From Methylocystaceae bacterium (GTDB taxonomy: Bacteria; Pseudomonadota; Alphaproteobacteria; Rhizobiales; Beijerinckiaceae): a stretch of DNA of 64,000 bases. Shown here piece by piece: positions 45,565 through 56,867 of the stretch (position 1 is the stretch's first letter; the number at the start of each line of letters is the position of its first letter). The notes under the pieces were generated by a model. The model saw only the letters and a program-made list of their open reading frames with translations, was not told the DNA's origin and made no database searches. The position numbers and the translations under genes are program-made. The DNA is taken from assembly GCA_009773555.1 (NCBI GenBank), contig WSXZ01000039.1, positions 1-64,000 on the forward strand, in the 5' to 3' direction.

Positions 45565-47064
45565 ATGGTGACGCGTCGTGCGACCATCGCTGGTCTGGGC
45601 GCGCTGGCGACGCAGTTGGTCCTGCCAAGCGCCGAAGCGGCGCAAGAGCCGCCCTATCGACTGGGCGAATGGACGGGCGACAGTTTCGCGCCCATGCACG
45701 CGATTCGCGACGGGCTTTGGCGCGCGCCGCTTTCGCCCCCCGAGCGGCGCGTCGACGTCGTCGTCATCGGCGGCGGAATCGCCGGCCTCGCCGTCGCGGC
45801 GCTGCTACGGGATCGCGACGTGCTGGTCCTGGAGCGCGAGTCCGATCCTGGAGGCGTCGCCAAATCGGGCCGCTGGCGCGATGTCGATTATGCGCTCGGA
45901 TCAGCCTATATCGTTGACTTATCTGATCCTTTCAGGGCGTTCTACGAGACGCTGGGCCTCGCGCCGCGCCCGGTCAGCGAACCGGTCGACAGAGCGCTGT
46001 CCGGGGTGGCCGGCGCGGAGGATCCAAGGGACGGGGAATGGCGCGGCGCCTATGAGCGGCTGAAGAAACTTCTGCGCCGCCTCGGCGAGAGTCCGGACTT
46101 TCCCAAGATCCCAATCGCCGAGGCGTCGGCGCCCGCGCTTGCCCTGGACGGGCTGTCGCTCCTCGACTTCCTCCGGCGCGAGCATATCGACGCCGAACTC
46201 TTCGGCCTGCTCGACGCCTACTGCCTCTCGGCGCTCGGCGCGCCCACAGCCGAAATCTCCGCCTATGCGGGCGTCAATTTTCTTTCGGAGATCAACGCGC
46301 CGATCTACGCTTTCCCAGGAGGCAACGGCGCGATCGCCCGCGCTATGGCCGCGCGCCTGTCGCGCGCCGGCGAAGGACGCATCGTCACCGGCGCCGCGGT
46401 TTACGCTATTGAGCCGGCGGAAGGCGGCTACGCCCGCGTGGGCTGGTTCGACGCGCAACACCCTGGGGAGCCCCGCTGTCTTGAGGCGCGCTGGGCGGTC
46501 GTCGCCGCGCCTTACTTTTTCGCCGGCCGTATTCTGCGCGGGGTCGATCCGGCGGCGACGGCGCGAATGACCGGACTGCGGCAGGGTAGCTACCTCGTCG
46601 CCAATTGCTGCTTCGAGGGGACGCCGCAGGAGCTGCCTTATGACAGCTGGGCCCTGGGCGCCCAGAGCTTCAGTGACGCGATCAGCGCGACGGCAATCCT
46701 GCCCGCCGCCGAGCGGCCCAAGGATCACAGCGTCCTGACCGTCTACGCGCCGTTCCGCGACCCTGGCGCGGGGCGGGCGCGCCTCCTCGCCGGCGACCGC
46801 GCCGCCTTCGCCGCGCCGATCGTTGAAGAGTTACGACGTTTTATGCCGGAGGCGCTCGGCAGGGCGCGGCTCGCGGAGGTGCGGCTGACGCGCTGGGGCC
46901 ACCATCACCTCATCGCCGCGCCGGGGATCGTCGCCACGATGCGCGCCTTGCCGAAGCGCTTCGGCAATGTGCTGCTCGCCCATTCCGACGGACAGGGCAT
47001 GCCGGCCGTCGAGAGCGCCATCGTCGAAGCGCAGAACGCCGTCGAAATCATAAAAAGGAGCTGA
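45565..47064 (+). CDS. TAT-exported FAD-dependent amine-oxidase-like protein
   Basis: A 499-residue flavoprotein. The N-terminus MVTRRATIAGLGALATQLVL with cleavage near AEA resembles a twin-arginine signal. The dinucleotide motif is DVVVIGGGIAGLAVAALL near residue 64, followed by VLERESDPGGVAKSG, the glycine-rich continuation seen in amine oxidase/phytoene-desaturase folds. A late SDGQGMPAVESAIVEAQNA completes the FAD site. The substrate is unknown. ATG 45565 is chosen over a TTG at 45547 because it starts the TAT signal. It is convergent with glmS. Confidence 0.75.
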   Translation: MVTRRATIAGLGALATQLVLPSAEAAQEPPYRLGEWTGDSFAPMHAIRDGLWRAPLSPPERRVDVVVIGGGIAGLAVAALLRDRDVLVLERESDPGGVAKSGRWRDVDYALGSAYIVDLSDPFRAFYETLGLAPRPVSEPVDRALSGVAGAEDPRDGEWRGAYERLKKLLRRLGESPDFPKIPIAEASAPALALDGLSLLDFLRREHIDAELFGLLDAYCLSALGAPTAEISAYAGVNFLSEINAPIYAFPGGNGAIARAMAARLSRAGEGRIVTGAAVYAIEPAEGGYARVGWFDAQHPGEPRCLEARWAVVAAPYFFAGRILRGVDPAATARMTGLRQGSYLVANCCFEGTPQELPYDSWALGAQSFSDAISATAILPAAERPKDHSVLTVYAPFRDPGAGRARLLAGDRAAFAAPIVEELRRFMPEALGRARLAEVRLTRWGHHHLIAAPGIVATMRALPKRFGNVLLAHSDGQGMPAVESAIVEAQNAVEIIKRS

Positions 47065-47069
47065 GCGCC

Positions 47070-48899
47070 CTATTCCACCGTCACGCTCTTGGCGAGATTG
47101 CGCGGCTGATCCACGTCTTTGCCCATGAATGTCGCGACGTGATAGGCGAGGAGTTGCGCCGGAACGGCATAGACGATGACCGCAAACGGGCCCGCGACGC
47201 TTTCCGGCATCTCGATGAAACCGGCGAGTTCGGCGGCCGCGGCGTCCCGAGCGTGCGGCGAGCCAATCAAGATTAAGTGACCGCCGCGCGCTGCGACTTC
47301 CTGAAGATTGGAGACAGTCTTTTCCAGGCTCGCGTCGGGCGGCGCCAGCACGATCACCGGCATGGCGTAGTCGATCAGCGCGATGGGCCCGTGCTTCAGT
47401 TCGCCGGCGGCATAGCCCTCCGCGTGGATATAGGAAAGCTCCTTGAGCTTCAGCGCGCCTTCGAGCGCCAGAGGAAAGGCCGGTCCACGCCCGAGATAGA
47501 GCACGCTCGAAGCCCGCGCCACGTCACGCGCCACGGGTTCGATCTGCGCCTCATGAGCGAGCGCCTGCGCCATCTGCCCCGGCGCGGCGACGAGTTCGGC
47601 GACCAGTTCGCGTTCGCGCTCCTTGCTCAGCACGCCGCGCGCGCGGCCCAACGCCAATGCCAGACAAGCGAAAACCACGAGCTGACAGGTGAAGGCCTTC
47701 GTCGAGGCGACCCCGATCTCCGGTCCCGCCAATGTCTGCGCCACCGTGTCGCTCTCGCGGGCGATCGTCGAGGTCTCGACATTGACGATCGAGAGAATGT
47801 GCTGGCCCTGCTCGCGAGCGTAGCGCAGCGCGGCGAGCGTGTCGGCCGTTTCGCCGGACTGGGAGACCAGAATCGTCAATCCATTCTCGGGCAGCGGCGC
47901 CTCGCGGTAGCGAAACTCCGACGCGATATCGATTTCGACCGAAAGACGGGCGAAGCGCTCCAGCCAATAACGCGCCACGAGGCCGGCGTAATAGGCGGTG
48001 CCGCAGGCCGAAATGGTCACGCGCGAGAGCGTCCGCGGATCGAATTTGAACTCGAACGGCAGGCGCACGACGCCCTCGGCGAGATCGAGGTAATGCGCGA
48101 GCGTGCGGCCGACGACCTCCGGCTGCTCGTGGATCTCCTTGGCCATGAAATGACGATAGTTGCCCTTGTCGACCAGGAAGGAACCGGCCAGCAGCGGCTG
48201 GAAGCGCCTCTCGACGAGATTGTCATTGGCGTCATGGAAACGCGCGCCTTCGCGCGTCAGCGTCACCCAGTCGCCTTCGTCCAGATAGGCGATGGAGGTC
48301 GCGAATGGCGCGAGCGCCAAGGCGTCGGAGCCGAGATAGGCGCCTTCGTCGCTCCAACCCACGGCGAGCGGCGAACCGCGCCGCGCGCCGATCAAAAGGT
48401 CGCTTTCGCCCTCGAATAGAAACGCCAGCGCAAAGGCGCCCTTGAGCCGCTTCAGCGCCGCCGCGACGGCTTTTTCCGGCGTCGCGCCATTGCGCAGTTC
48501 GTCGGCGACGAGATGGACGACGGCCTCGGAGTCGGTCTCGCTCGAAAAGACATGGCCCTTCGCCGTCAGCTCGGCGCGCAGCTCGCGGAAATTTTCAATG
48601 ATGCCATTATGAACCACCGCGACGCGGTCGTTGGCGTGCGGGTGGGCGTTGTTCTCGGTGGGGCGGCCATGGGTCGCCCAGCGCGTGTGGCCAATGCCAA
48701 TGGCGCCCGAGAGCGGCGCGGCTGCGAGCTTCTCTTCGAGGTTCTTCAGCTTGCCGCTCGCCCGCACACGAGTGAGCCTGCCGTTCTCCAGAGTGGCGAT
48801 CCCGGCCGAATCATAGCCCCGATATTCGAGACGCCTCAGCGATTCGACGATCTTGCCGGCGACCGGACCTGTTCCGATGATTCCCACAATGCCGCACAT
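47070..48899 (-). CDS. glmS: Glutamine--fructose-6-phosphate aminotransferase
   Basis: A 609-residue GlmS that makes glucosamine-6-phosphate. Met1 is followed by the catalytic Cys2 (MCGIVGIIGTGPVAGKIVES). GIGHTRWATHGRPTENNAHP lies in the glutaminase domain. Two sugar-isomerase domains follow, with SACGTAYYAGLVARYWLERF, SQSGETADTLAALRYAREQG and the end QPRNLAKSVTVE. The protein is complete. Its product feeds GlmU, encoded upstream on the same strand but interrupted by a vapBC module and itself damaged. ATG 48899 is the only start giving Cys2. Confidence 0.96.
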   Translation of the reverse strand: MCGIVGIIGTGPVAGKIVESLRRLEYRGYDSAGIATLENGRLTRVRASGKLKNLEEKLAAAPLSGAIGIGHTRWATHGRPTENNAHPHANDRVAVVHNGIIENFRELRAELTAKGHVFSSETDSEAVVHLVADELRNGATPEKAVAAALKRLKGAFALAFLFEGESDLLIGARRGSPLAVGWSDEGAYLGSDALALAPFATSIAYLDEGDWVTLTREGARFHDANDNLVERRFQPLLAGSFLVDKGNYRHFMAKEIHEQPEVVGRTLAHYLDLAEGVVRLPFEFKFDPRTLSRVTISACGTAYYAGLVARYWLERFARLSVEIDIASEFRYREAPLPENGLTILVSQSGETADTLAALRYAREQGQHILSIVNVETSTIARESDTVAQTLAGPEIGVASTKAFTCQLVVFACLALALGRARGVLSKERERELVAELVAAPGQMAQALAHEAQIEPVARDVARASSVLYLGRGPAFPLALEGALKLKELSYIHAEGYAAGELKHGPIALIDYAMPVIVLAPPDASLEKTVSNLQEVAARGGHLILIGSPHARDAAAAELAGFIEMPESVAGPFAVIVYAVPAQLLAYHVATFMGKDVDQPRNLAKSVTVE

Positions 48900-49010
48900 G
48901 ACGACCTCCGAACGCATAATAGCAAGAGCGCCGCCAAAGCGAATGGGCGCGAGTAAAGACGGGAATCAGGGTTGAGGGAGGCTCCCGCTCGCTCGGCCTC
49001 GCCGCAAGCT

Positions 49011-49406
49011 TCATAAACGACAGGCGCGCACGTCGGTCGCCGAAAAGTCGGCGCCTTTGAAAAGCAGCGGGTAATCGAGGGTCTTGGCGAGCGCATAGGC
49101 GGCGCAATCGGCGAGATTGAGGCGCGCCTTGGGATCGACGCCCTTGCCGAAGCGCCCATAGGCGGCGATCGCCGCGCGCGCCTGCGCCGCGTCGAAGGGC
49201 GCAATCTCAATCTCGAATTCCGCCATAAGCCGCCACATGAGCGCAACGCCGTCCTCACCGAGTCGCGCGCGCAAAACGCACGCGGACTCATGCACATTGA
49301 CGGCCGACATCACGCCACGCTCGACGATGACGATGGCCTCGAACGCCTCCCTTTCCGGCTCGTTCAGGACGATGGCGATCAATGCCGAGCTATCGACGAC
49401 GATCAT
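49011..49406 (-). CDS. vapC: VapC-type PIN-domain toxin
   Basis: A 131-residue PIN-domain protein. The first acidic residue is in IVVDSSALIAIVLNEPE, the next in SAVNVHESACVLRARLG, and a third in KARLNLADCAAYALAKTLD. The PLLFKGADFSATDV end matches the VapC class with F-K-G-x-D-F. It probably cleaves a tRNA or other RNA. Its start overlaps the vapB stop (ATGA). The module lies in the glmU-glmS interval on the same strand as both. Confidence 0.87.
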   Translation of the reverse strand: MIVVDSSALIAIVLNEPEREAFEAIVIVERGVMSAVNVHESACVLRARLGEDGVALMWRLMAEFEIEIAPFDAAQARAAIAAYGRFGKGVDPKARLNLADCAAYALAKTLDYPLLFKGADFSATDVRACRL

Positions 49407-49675
49407 AGCTCGTTGATGTCGTCCATGATTTCCTGCGGAGAACGCGGATCGAGGATTGGCAAGGCGGCAATTTCGGCGACGAGTTGGTCGATGCGCGCTT
49501 TTTTCGCGGCGATTTCGGCGTCGCTCACCGCGCGCGCGGATCGCTGCGCCGGCGCCACGCCCGCCGCCCGCGCAGACGCTTCCAGCGCCTGACGCACGGC
49601 CTCATCGACCGAGACCCGCCGGGCGGCCGCGAGGCGCTCAGCCAAGACCTCGGTCTCTCGGGAAAGCGTAATCAT
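49403..49675 (-). CDS. vapB: VapB-type antitoxin
   Basis: A 90-residue antitoxin. The start MITLSRETEVLAERLAAARR with VSVDEAVRQALEASARAAG fits a ribbon-helix-helix-like PSK/VapB domain. The C-terminal half (VSDAEIAAKKARIDQLVAEI, then DPRSPQEIMDDINEL) is helical and acidic and resembles toxin-binding antitoxin tails. It overlaps vapC by 4 bp. It lies 38 bp after the glmU stop, leaving little room for its own promoter, so it may be read from the glmU promoter. ATG 49675 is favoured; 49684 is possible. Confidence 0.82.
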   Translation of the reverse strand: MITLSRETEVLAERLAAARRVSVDEAVRQALEASARAAGVAPAQRSARAVSDAEIAAKKARIDQLVAEIAALPILDPRSPQEIMDDINEL

Positions 49676-49713
49676 CGCCCGCAATTTAGCATGAGCGTGA
49701 AAGAAAGTCCGGC

Positions 49714-51054
<1,341 letters not shown>

Positions 51055-51251
51055 TCAGGCTGCGGTTCTGGCAGATTCGCGCGGCGGAGCGCAAGCCGCC
51101 GCGGCTTTCGCGCGCAGCCCTCAAAAACCGCCAAGAAAACCATTTTGTCTCCTTAGCTTTCTTGTATAGAGGGGCTGTCGCCAGCCCAGCGCCGCAAAAA
51201 GGCTCAGTCACACGTTCATGGACCGCGCGGATCGGCCTCCTTCGGTAGCTC

Positions 51252-52796
51252 ATGTTTGAACGTCGAGATGTTTTGAAAGCGGGCTTGAGCGCAATCGCGG
51301 CGGGTATCGTTCCGCCGCCGTCGAGCGCGGGAACCGCCAGTCAAGCAGAGCCCCCGACTGTTCAGAAGTCTGCGCCATTCTCGCGCGACATGGTCGTCGA
51401 ACTTGCCCGCGCACTGGCCGCGAAGCCTTATACGCCGCCGCGAACTGACCTGCCTGAACCCTTCGCCAATCTCTCCTACGAACAATTCGTCGGGATCAAG
51501 ACAAAGCCAGATGCGGCGATTTGGCGTCACGACAATACGGGTTTCAGCATCGAGCCGCTTCACCGCGGCCATATTTTTGCGGCTGCTGTGGATATTTACG
51601 TCGTGGAGAACGGCGCCGCCGCGCGACTGCCTTATGAGGCGAGCCGCTTCGACTATGGCGCGCTCAATGTCCCGGAGACGCTTCCCGACCTCCGCTTTTC
51701 GGGCTTTCGGGTGCTTCACGCCCAAAATGGCGACGCCGAAGCGGAGCTGGCCATATTTCAGGGGGCGAGCTTTTATCGGGCCGTCGCGCGCGGGCAGAAT
51801 CTCGGCGTGACCGCGCGCGGCCTCTCCATTCGAACGGCCGATCCGCGCGGCGAGGAATTCCCCGCCTTCCGCAGCTTCTGGATCGAAAAGCCCGCGCTCA
51901 GCGACAACGCGCTCGTCATCCATGCTCTGCTCGATTCGCCAAGCGTCGCCGGCGTCTATCGCTTCACGCTGCGGCCGGGCGAAGCGACGCTCATCGACAC
52001 CGAATTGACGCTCTATCCGCGCACGGCGGTCGATCATTTAGGAATCGCCGGTTTTGCCGGAGCTTCGCTCTTTACGCCGCTCGACCGTCCCAGGCTCGAC
52101 GATTGGCGGCCGATGGTCGCCGACATCAACGGCATTCAGATGCTCAGCGGCCAGGGCGAATGGCTCTGGCGACCCGTGTCGAACCGCGAAAGTCTGCAGT
52201 TCTCCTCCTTTGTCGACGACAATCCGCAGGGCTTTGGCTCGCTGATCCGGCAGCGCGACATTGACGATTATCAGGACGACCAGCAGCACTGGGAACGCCG
52301 TCCCTCGCTGTGGGTCGAACCGCTTGGCGAATGGGGCGAAGGCGCCCTGCAGCTCGTCGAAATTCCCTCGGAATCCGAAATCAACGCCAATATCGTCGCC
52401 TATTGGCGGCCCAAGAACGCTCTCGTCGCCGGCAAGGAGATGTCCTTCGCCTATCGGCAGTTCTGGTGCTGGGAGCCGCCGACGCGGCCGCCGCTGGCGA
52501 TCGCCGTGCGCGCGCGCTCGGGCCGTGCGCCGGGCGCCAAGCTCCGCCGTTTTATTGTCGTGTTTTCCGGCGACGTGTTGGCGGACCCTCAACGCACAAC
52601 GCAGCTGAAAGCGGCGTTGACGACCTCTCCGGGATTGGCGACGAATATTCGGACCTATTTAAATCCGTCGGCAAAGTCCTGCCGCGTCGCCTTCGACGTA
52701 GACCCTGCCGGCGAGAACTACTGCGAGCTTCGGCTCGTTTTGCAGTCCGACGAGCGACCGATCAGCGAGACCTGGCTTTATCGATGGACGTCGTGA
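51252..52796 (+). CDS. mdoG: Periplasmic glucan biosynthesis protein OpgG/MdoG
   Basis: A 514-residue exported protein of the OpgG/OpgD family. The N-terminus ERRDVLKAGLSAIAAGIVPP looks like a twin-arginine signal. The mature part has VVELARALAAKPYTPPRTDL, NLSYEQFVGIKTKPDAAIW, a beta-sandwich middle, WIEKPALSDNALVIHALLDS and SGQGEWLWRPVSNRESLQ. The C-terminal Ig-like domain has KLRRFIVVFSGDVLADP. It modifies or branches osmoregulated periplasmic glucans. It overlaps mdoH by 13 bp, so the two are one operon. ATG 51252 gives the export signal. Confidence 0.92.
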   Translation: MFERRDVLKAGLSAIAAGIVPPPSSAGTASQAEPPTVQKSAPFSRDMVVELARALAAKPYTPPRTDLPEPFANLSYEQFVGIKTKPDAAIWRHDNTGFSIEPLHRGHIFAAAVDIYVVENGAAARLPYEASRFDYGALNVPETLPDLRFSGFRVLHAQNGDAEAELAIFQGASFYRAVARGQNLGVTARGLSIRTADPRGEEFPAFRSFWIEKPALSDNALVIHALLDSPSVAGVYRFTLRPGEATLIDTELTLYPRTAVDHLGIAGFAGASLFTPLDRPRLDDWRPMVADINGIQMLSGQGEWLWRPVSNRESLQFSSFVDDNPQGFGSLIRQRDIDDYQDDQQHWERRPSLWVEPLGEWGEGALQLVEIPSESEINANIVAYWRPKNALVAGKEMSFAYRQFWCWEPPTRPPLAIAVRARSGRAPGAKLRRFIVVFSGDVLADPQRTTQLKAALTTSPGLATNIRTYLNPSAKSCRVAFDVDPAGENYCELRLVLQSDERPISETWLYRWTS

Positions 52797-55012
52797 CCCT
52801 CGCTCCTTCAGACGATCCGCCGCGGGCAAGCGAATGGCGGACCGCCAGCTCCGATCCCGCCGCCGCGCCGCCGACTCCGCTCGAGAGCCGGCTGTCGATG
52901 CCGGCGCAAAACCTTTTTAAATTCGACAAGCGGCAGCAGCGCAAAGCCGAAGCGCCTTGGCTGTGGCGCACGCCATGGCTTGCGAGGATCGTCACCTTTG
53001 GCGGCGGTCTGGCGCTGACGGCCTATGGCGCGCACGAGATGTATAAGGTCGTCGACGTCGGCGGGGTGACCACATTGAAGTGGGCGCTGCTGGGGTTGTT
53101 CGTGCTGAACTTCTCCTGGATCGCGCTGTCCTTCACGAGCTGCGTCGTTGGCTTCGCCCTGCTGATGCGCCAGCGCCGGCGCCCGGCTCTGCCGACGGCG
53201 CTCGCCGAGACCACCGCCGTCGTCATGCCGATCTATAATGAGGCGCCGAGCCGGGTCTTCGCCGCTCTGCAGACGATCTACGAAGACGTGCAAGCGACCG
53301 GCCTTGGCGCGCATTTCGATTGGTTCTTCCTCTCCGACACCACCAATCCCGACATCTGGATCGCCGAAGAGCGCGCCTTCATCGGCATTCGCCGTCGGCT
53401 CGGCCCACAGGCGCGAATCTTTTACCGCCGGCGTGAAAAGAACACCGGACGCAAGGCGGGCAATATTGAAGACTTCGTCTCGCGCTGGGGCGGCGCCTAT
53501 AAGCATATGGTGGTGCTCGACGCCGACAGTCTGATGAGCGGGCCGACCATCGTTCAGCTCGCCGCCGCCATGGAGGCGGACCCCGACAGCGGCATCATCC
53601 AGACCCTGCCGCTGATCATCAATCGGAACACGCTCTTCGCCCGGGTCCAGCAATTCGCCGCGCGCATCTATGGGCCCGTCATCGCGATGGGGCTAACGGC
53701 CTGGATGGGCCGCGACGGCAATTATTGGGGGCATAACGCGATCATCCGCACCGAGGCCTTCGCCCGATACTGCGGCCTGCCCGACCTGCGCGGCCGGCCG
53801 CCCTGGGGCGGCCATATCCTGAGCCATGACTTCGTCGAAGCCGCGCTTATCCGCCGCGCCGGATATGCGGTCTACATGACGCCGACGCTCGGCGGCTCCT
53901 ATGAGGAAAGCCCGCCTTCGCTGATCGACCTGTCGATTCGCGACCGCCGCTGGTGTCAGGGCAATCTGCAGCATGCGCGCGTGTTGAGCGCCAAAGGCTT
54001 TCACTGGGCGTCGCGGCAGCATTTTCTCACCGGCATCTTCGGCTATCTGACATCGCCGCTCTGGCTGCTGCAACTTCTCATCGGCATCGTCATCGTCTTC
54101 CAGGCGAGCTATTTCCGACCGGAATATTTTACCGGCGAATTTGCGCTCTTTCCGACCTTCCCGCGGTTCGACGCCGAACGGTCGCTCGAACTCTTCGGAC
54201 TGACGATGGGCATTCTGCTCGCCCCCAAGATGCTGGGCCTGATCGTCGCCATCTATGAGCCGGAAACGCGCAAAGGCTCCGGCGGCGTGATCATGCTGCT
54301 GATCTCGACCCTTTTCGAAGTCGTGCTGTCCGCCCTGCTCGCGCCGATCATGATGCTGATTCAGACCGGCCATGTGCTGCACATCGTTTTTGGTTTTGAC
54401 ACCGGTTGGGATCCGCAGCGCCGCGACGACGGCTCCGTGCCGTTTGCCGATATCGTCCGCCGCCACATGTGGCACGTGGCGCTGGGCGTCTTAAGCCTCG
54501 TCGCAGGCTTCATGATTTCGCCCTCGCTCGTCGCCTGGATGTCGCCGACGATCGCCGGCCTCGTGCTCGCGATCCTTATTTCCTGGGCGACGAGTCAACG
54601 TTGGCTCGGCCTGATGTTTCGTCGCGCCGGCGTGCTGACGACTCCCGAAGAAACCACGACGCCGCCGATCGCCAAGCGCGGCAAGGCGCTTTCCAAGGCG
54701 CTGGCGCGCGCCGCCGAAGATGACGTCAACGGGCTGCTGGCGCTCCACGCCGATCCGGAGTTGCGCGCGCTGCACGAAAGCTGGCTGCCGACGCGACGCC
54801 CGAGGCAGCGCGGGCAGATCAGCGCGGACCGCGCCTTGGCCGAAACGAAAATCGCCGACGCCGAGACGATCGAGGACGCGGTCAATTGGCTGAACCGCGG
54901 CGAGCGGCTTGTGGCGCTCTCCGACCGTGCGCTCATCGGCATGATCGCGCGTCTGCCGCGCCGCGCCGCGCTGGCGGCATCTGCGCAGAAAACCCCGCGC
55001 GCCGCAGAGTGA
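52784..55012 (+). CDS. mdoH: Glucans biosynthesis glucosyltransferase OpgH/MdoH
   Basis: A 742-residue membrane GT2 glucosyltransferase. After a hydrophilic start come segments at ARIVTFGGGLALTAYGAH and WALLGLFVLNFSWIAL. The catalytic domain has VVMPIYNEAPSRVFAALQTI, FFLSDTTNPDIWIAEE, YKHMVVLDADSLMSG with the D-x-D-like site and DRRWCQGNLQHARVL with the processivity Q-x-x-R-W-like motif. Several more membrane segments follow. It polymerises glucose from UDP-glucose across the inner membrane. ATG 52784 lies within the mdoG 3' end; a longer in-frame opening is only mdoG's shadow. Confidence 0.94.
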   Translation: MDVVTLAPSDDPPRASEWRTASSDPAAAPPTPLESRLSMPAQNLFKFDKRQQRKAEAPWLWRTPWLARIVTFGGGLALTAYGAHEMYKVVDVGGVTTLKWALLGLFVLNFSWIALSFTSCVVGFALLMRQRRRPALPTALAETTAVVMPIYNEAPSRVFAALQTIYEDVQATGLGAHFDWFFLSDTTNPDIWIAEERAFIGIRRRLGPQARIFYRRREKNTGRKAGNIEDFVSRWGGAYKHMVVLDADSLMSGPTIVQLAAAMEADPDSGIIQTLPLIINRNTLFARVQQFAARIYGPVIAMGLTAWMGRDGNYWGHNAIIRTEAFARYCGLPDLRGRPPWGGHILSHDFVEAALIRRAGYAVYMTPTLGGSYEESPPSLIDLSIRDRRWCQGNLQHARVLSAKGFHWASRQHFLTGIFGYLTSPLWLLQLLIGIVIVFQASYFRPEYFTGEFALFPTFPRFDAERSLELFGLTMGILLAPKMLGLIVAIYEPETRKGSGGVIMLLISTLFEVVLSALLAPIMMLIQTGHVLHIVFGFDTGWDPQRRDDGSVPFADIVRRHMWHVALGVLSLVAGFMISPSLVAWMSPTIAGLVLAILISWATSQRWLGLMFRRAGVLTTPEETTTPPIAKRGKALSKALARAAEDDVNGLLALHADPELRALHESWLPTRRPRQRGQISADRALAETKIADAETIEDAVNWLNRGERLVALSDRALIGMIARLPRRAALAASAQKTPRAAE

Positions 55013-55043
55013 CTCGGCGCGGGATGCATAGGGCGGTGGGCCG

Positions 55044-55388
55044 GTGACTCACATCTACAAAATCGTTTCGCAATCCGAGTGGCGCGCGGCGGAAGCGGCG
55101 GGCGTCTTTAGCGGCGCGGCGGTCGATCTCGCCGACGGCTTCATTCATTTTTCTGCCGCGGATCAGGTCGAGGAAACAGCGGCGAAATATTTCGCCGGCC
55201 AAACCGATCTGCTGCTTGTCACGGTGAACGCCGCCGCGCTCGGCGACGCGCTCAGATGGGAGGCGTCGCGCGGCGGCGCGCTCTTCCCGCATCTCTATGC
55301 CCCGCTTTCGCTCGAGACGGTGGCGAACGTCGAGCCGCTGCTCCTCGGCGCAGACGGACGGCATGATTTTTCCAGCCTCCACAAATGA
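55044..55388 (+). CDS. DUF952-family protein
   Basis: A 114-residue protein matching DUF952. Family features are [59 protein letters not shown] and [19 protein letters not shown]. The fold is thought to be related to NAD-dependent toxins or ribosyltransferases, but no activity is established that I can cite. GTG at 55044 begins the family N-terminus. It overlaps pyrD by 4 bp (ATGA), so it is cotranscribed with it, and this pairing also occurs in relatives. Confidence 0.85.
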   Translation: MTHIYKIVSQSEWRAAEAAGVFSGAAVDLADGFIHFSAADQVEETAAKYFAGQTDLLLVTVNAAALGDALRWEASRGGALFPHLYAPLSLETVANVEPLLLGADGRHDFSSLHK

Positions 55389-56437
55389 CGGACGCCTTCG
55401 CGATCGCATCGCCGTTTTTGCGTCTGCTCGACGCTGAAACGGCGCACCATGCGACGATCGCGGCGCTGAAACTGCTGCCCCGTCGTGCGCCGCCGGCGGA
55501 TGATCCACGCCTCGCGGTTCACGCCTTCGGTCTCGACTTTCCCCATCCGATCGGCCTCGCGGCAGGCTTCGACAAAAATGCCGAAGTCGCCGACGCGATG
55601 CTCGGTTTCGGATTTGGCTTTGTCGAAGTCGGCACGCTGACGCCGCGCGCGCAACTCGGCAATCCGCGTCCCCGCGCCTTTCGACTCATCGAGGACCACG
55701 CGGTCATCAATCGCTACGGTTTCAACAATGAGGGCCATGCGCCGGCGCTGGCGCGTCTGTCGAAGCGCGCGCGCCGAGGAATCGTCGGCGTGAATGTCGG
55801 CGCCAACAAGGACGCTGGCGATCGCGTCGCCGACTATGTCGCGGGCGTCAGCGCCTTCGCCGACGTCGCGAGCTATTTCACGATCAATGTGAGTTCGCCG
55901 AATACGCCGGGCCTGCGCGATCTTCAGGAGCCCGCGGCGCTTTCAGATTTGCTGGCGCGCGTCATCGAGGCGCGCGACGCGGCGCCGGTTCGGCGCCCCC
56001 TGCTCCTGAAAATCGCGCCGGATCTCACGCTCGAGCAGCTCGACGCCATCGTGCGCGTCGCGCGCGATCGGCGCATCGATGGCATGATCGTGTCGAACAC
56101 GACGATTTCGCGGCCCCTAACGCTGCGCTCGCATTTTGCGAAGGAGAGCGGCGGCCTCTCCGGCGCGCCCTTGTTCGACCTTTCAACGCGCATGCTCGCG
56201 CACACATTTTTGCGCGTTGAAGGACAGTTTCCGCTGATCGGCGTTGGCGGCGTCGACAGCGCGGATGCGGCGCTCGCCAAAATCGAAGCCGGGGCGACGC
56301 TGGTGCAGCTTTATTCCGCGCTTGTTTATGAAGGGCCAGGGTTGGTCACGCGGATCAAGCGCGGATTGGTGGAAACGCTCGCGCGAGACAGAGAGGCGCT
56401 GGCCGCAAGGATCGGCAAAAGGGCGAAATCGTTTTAG
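55385..56437 (+). CDS. pyrD: Dihydroorotate dehydrogenase (quinone), class 2
   Basis: A 350-residue class 2 PyrD that oxidises dihydroorotate to orotate and passes electrons to quinone. Features are the N-terminal amphipathic region [40 protein letters not shown], the [15 protein letters not shown] loop, [27 protein letters not shown] with the catalytic Ser, and [20 protein letters not shown] for FMN phosphate. Complete and coupled to the DUF952 gene by a 4-bp overlap. Confidence 0.95.
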   Translation: MTDAFAIASPFLRLLDAETAHHATIAALKLLPRRAPPADDPRLAVHAFGLDFPHPIGLAAGFDKNAEVADAMLGFGFGFVEVGTLTPRAQLGNPRPRAFRLIEDHAVINRYGFNNEGHAPALARLSKRARRGIVGVNVGANKDAGDRVADYVAGVSAFADVASYFTINVSSPNTPGLRDLQEPAALSDLLARVIEARDAAPVRRPLLLKIAPDLTLEQLDAIVRVARDRRIDGMIVSNTTISRPLTLRSHFAKESGGLSGAPLFDLSTRMLAHTFLRVEGQFPLIGVGGVDSADAALAKIEAGATLVQLYSALVYEGPGLVTRIKRGLVETLARDREALAARIGKRAKSF

Positions 56438-56483
56438 CGCCGGATTGAACGCTCGGCGGGGTTTCTCTTGCAATTCTCCACCG

Positions 56484-56867
56484 CTACTCGCCCTGCGGGG
56501 GATGCTGCGCACGCTGACCGCGCGCCGTCAGGCGCACGATTGAGCCGCCCGGACGCGGAAATACGAGCTGCAAACAATCTCCCGGTCCGTTGGTGATTTC
56601 CCACGGATGAGTCAGATAGGTGCTGATCGTTTTGCGCTCTCCAGGATTAAGACCGCCATAGCTCTTGTCGCCGCCAGAGAAGTCCTTCCAGTAAATGCCG
56701 CGATATTCGCCGGACTGGTTGACGAAGGTGATCGTCGTCGCGACGTCGCTGTTTTGCGAACGCGCGCGCGGACAACCAGCACGCGCCGAGGTTGCGGCTC
56801 CTAGGGAGGCAGCCGCAACAATCGCGACGCACAGCCGTAACGACGACCGAGTTGAAGTGTCTGTCAC
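56484..56867 (-). CDS. Secreted VHL-beta-domain-like protein
   Basis: A 127-residue exported protein. A signal peptide (SLRLCVAIVAAASLGAATSA) ends near ARA-GCPRA. The mature part reads ITFVNQSGEYRGIYWKDFSG, then KSYGGLNPGERKTISTYLTH with PWEITNGPGDCLQLVF. The order F-x-N-x-S, W-x-x-F, Y-x-x-L-x-P-G and Y-x-x-H-x-W matches the von Hippel-Lindau beta domain. Bacterial versions are known as predicted domains with no established role. Two or three cysteines could form a disulfide. GTG 56867 follows an AAGGGGAA site; earlier in-frame ATGs lack a signal peptide. Confidence 0.75.
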   Translation of the reverse strand: MTDTSTRSSLRLCVAIVAAASLGAATSARAGCPRARSQNSDVATTITFVNQSGEYRGIYWKDFSGGDKSYGGLNPGERKTISTYLTHPWEITNGPGDCLQLVFPRPGGSIVRLTARGQRAQHPPQGE

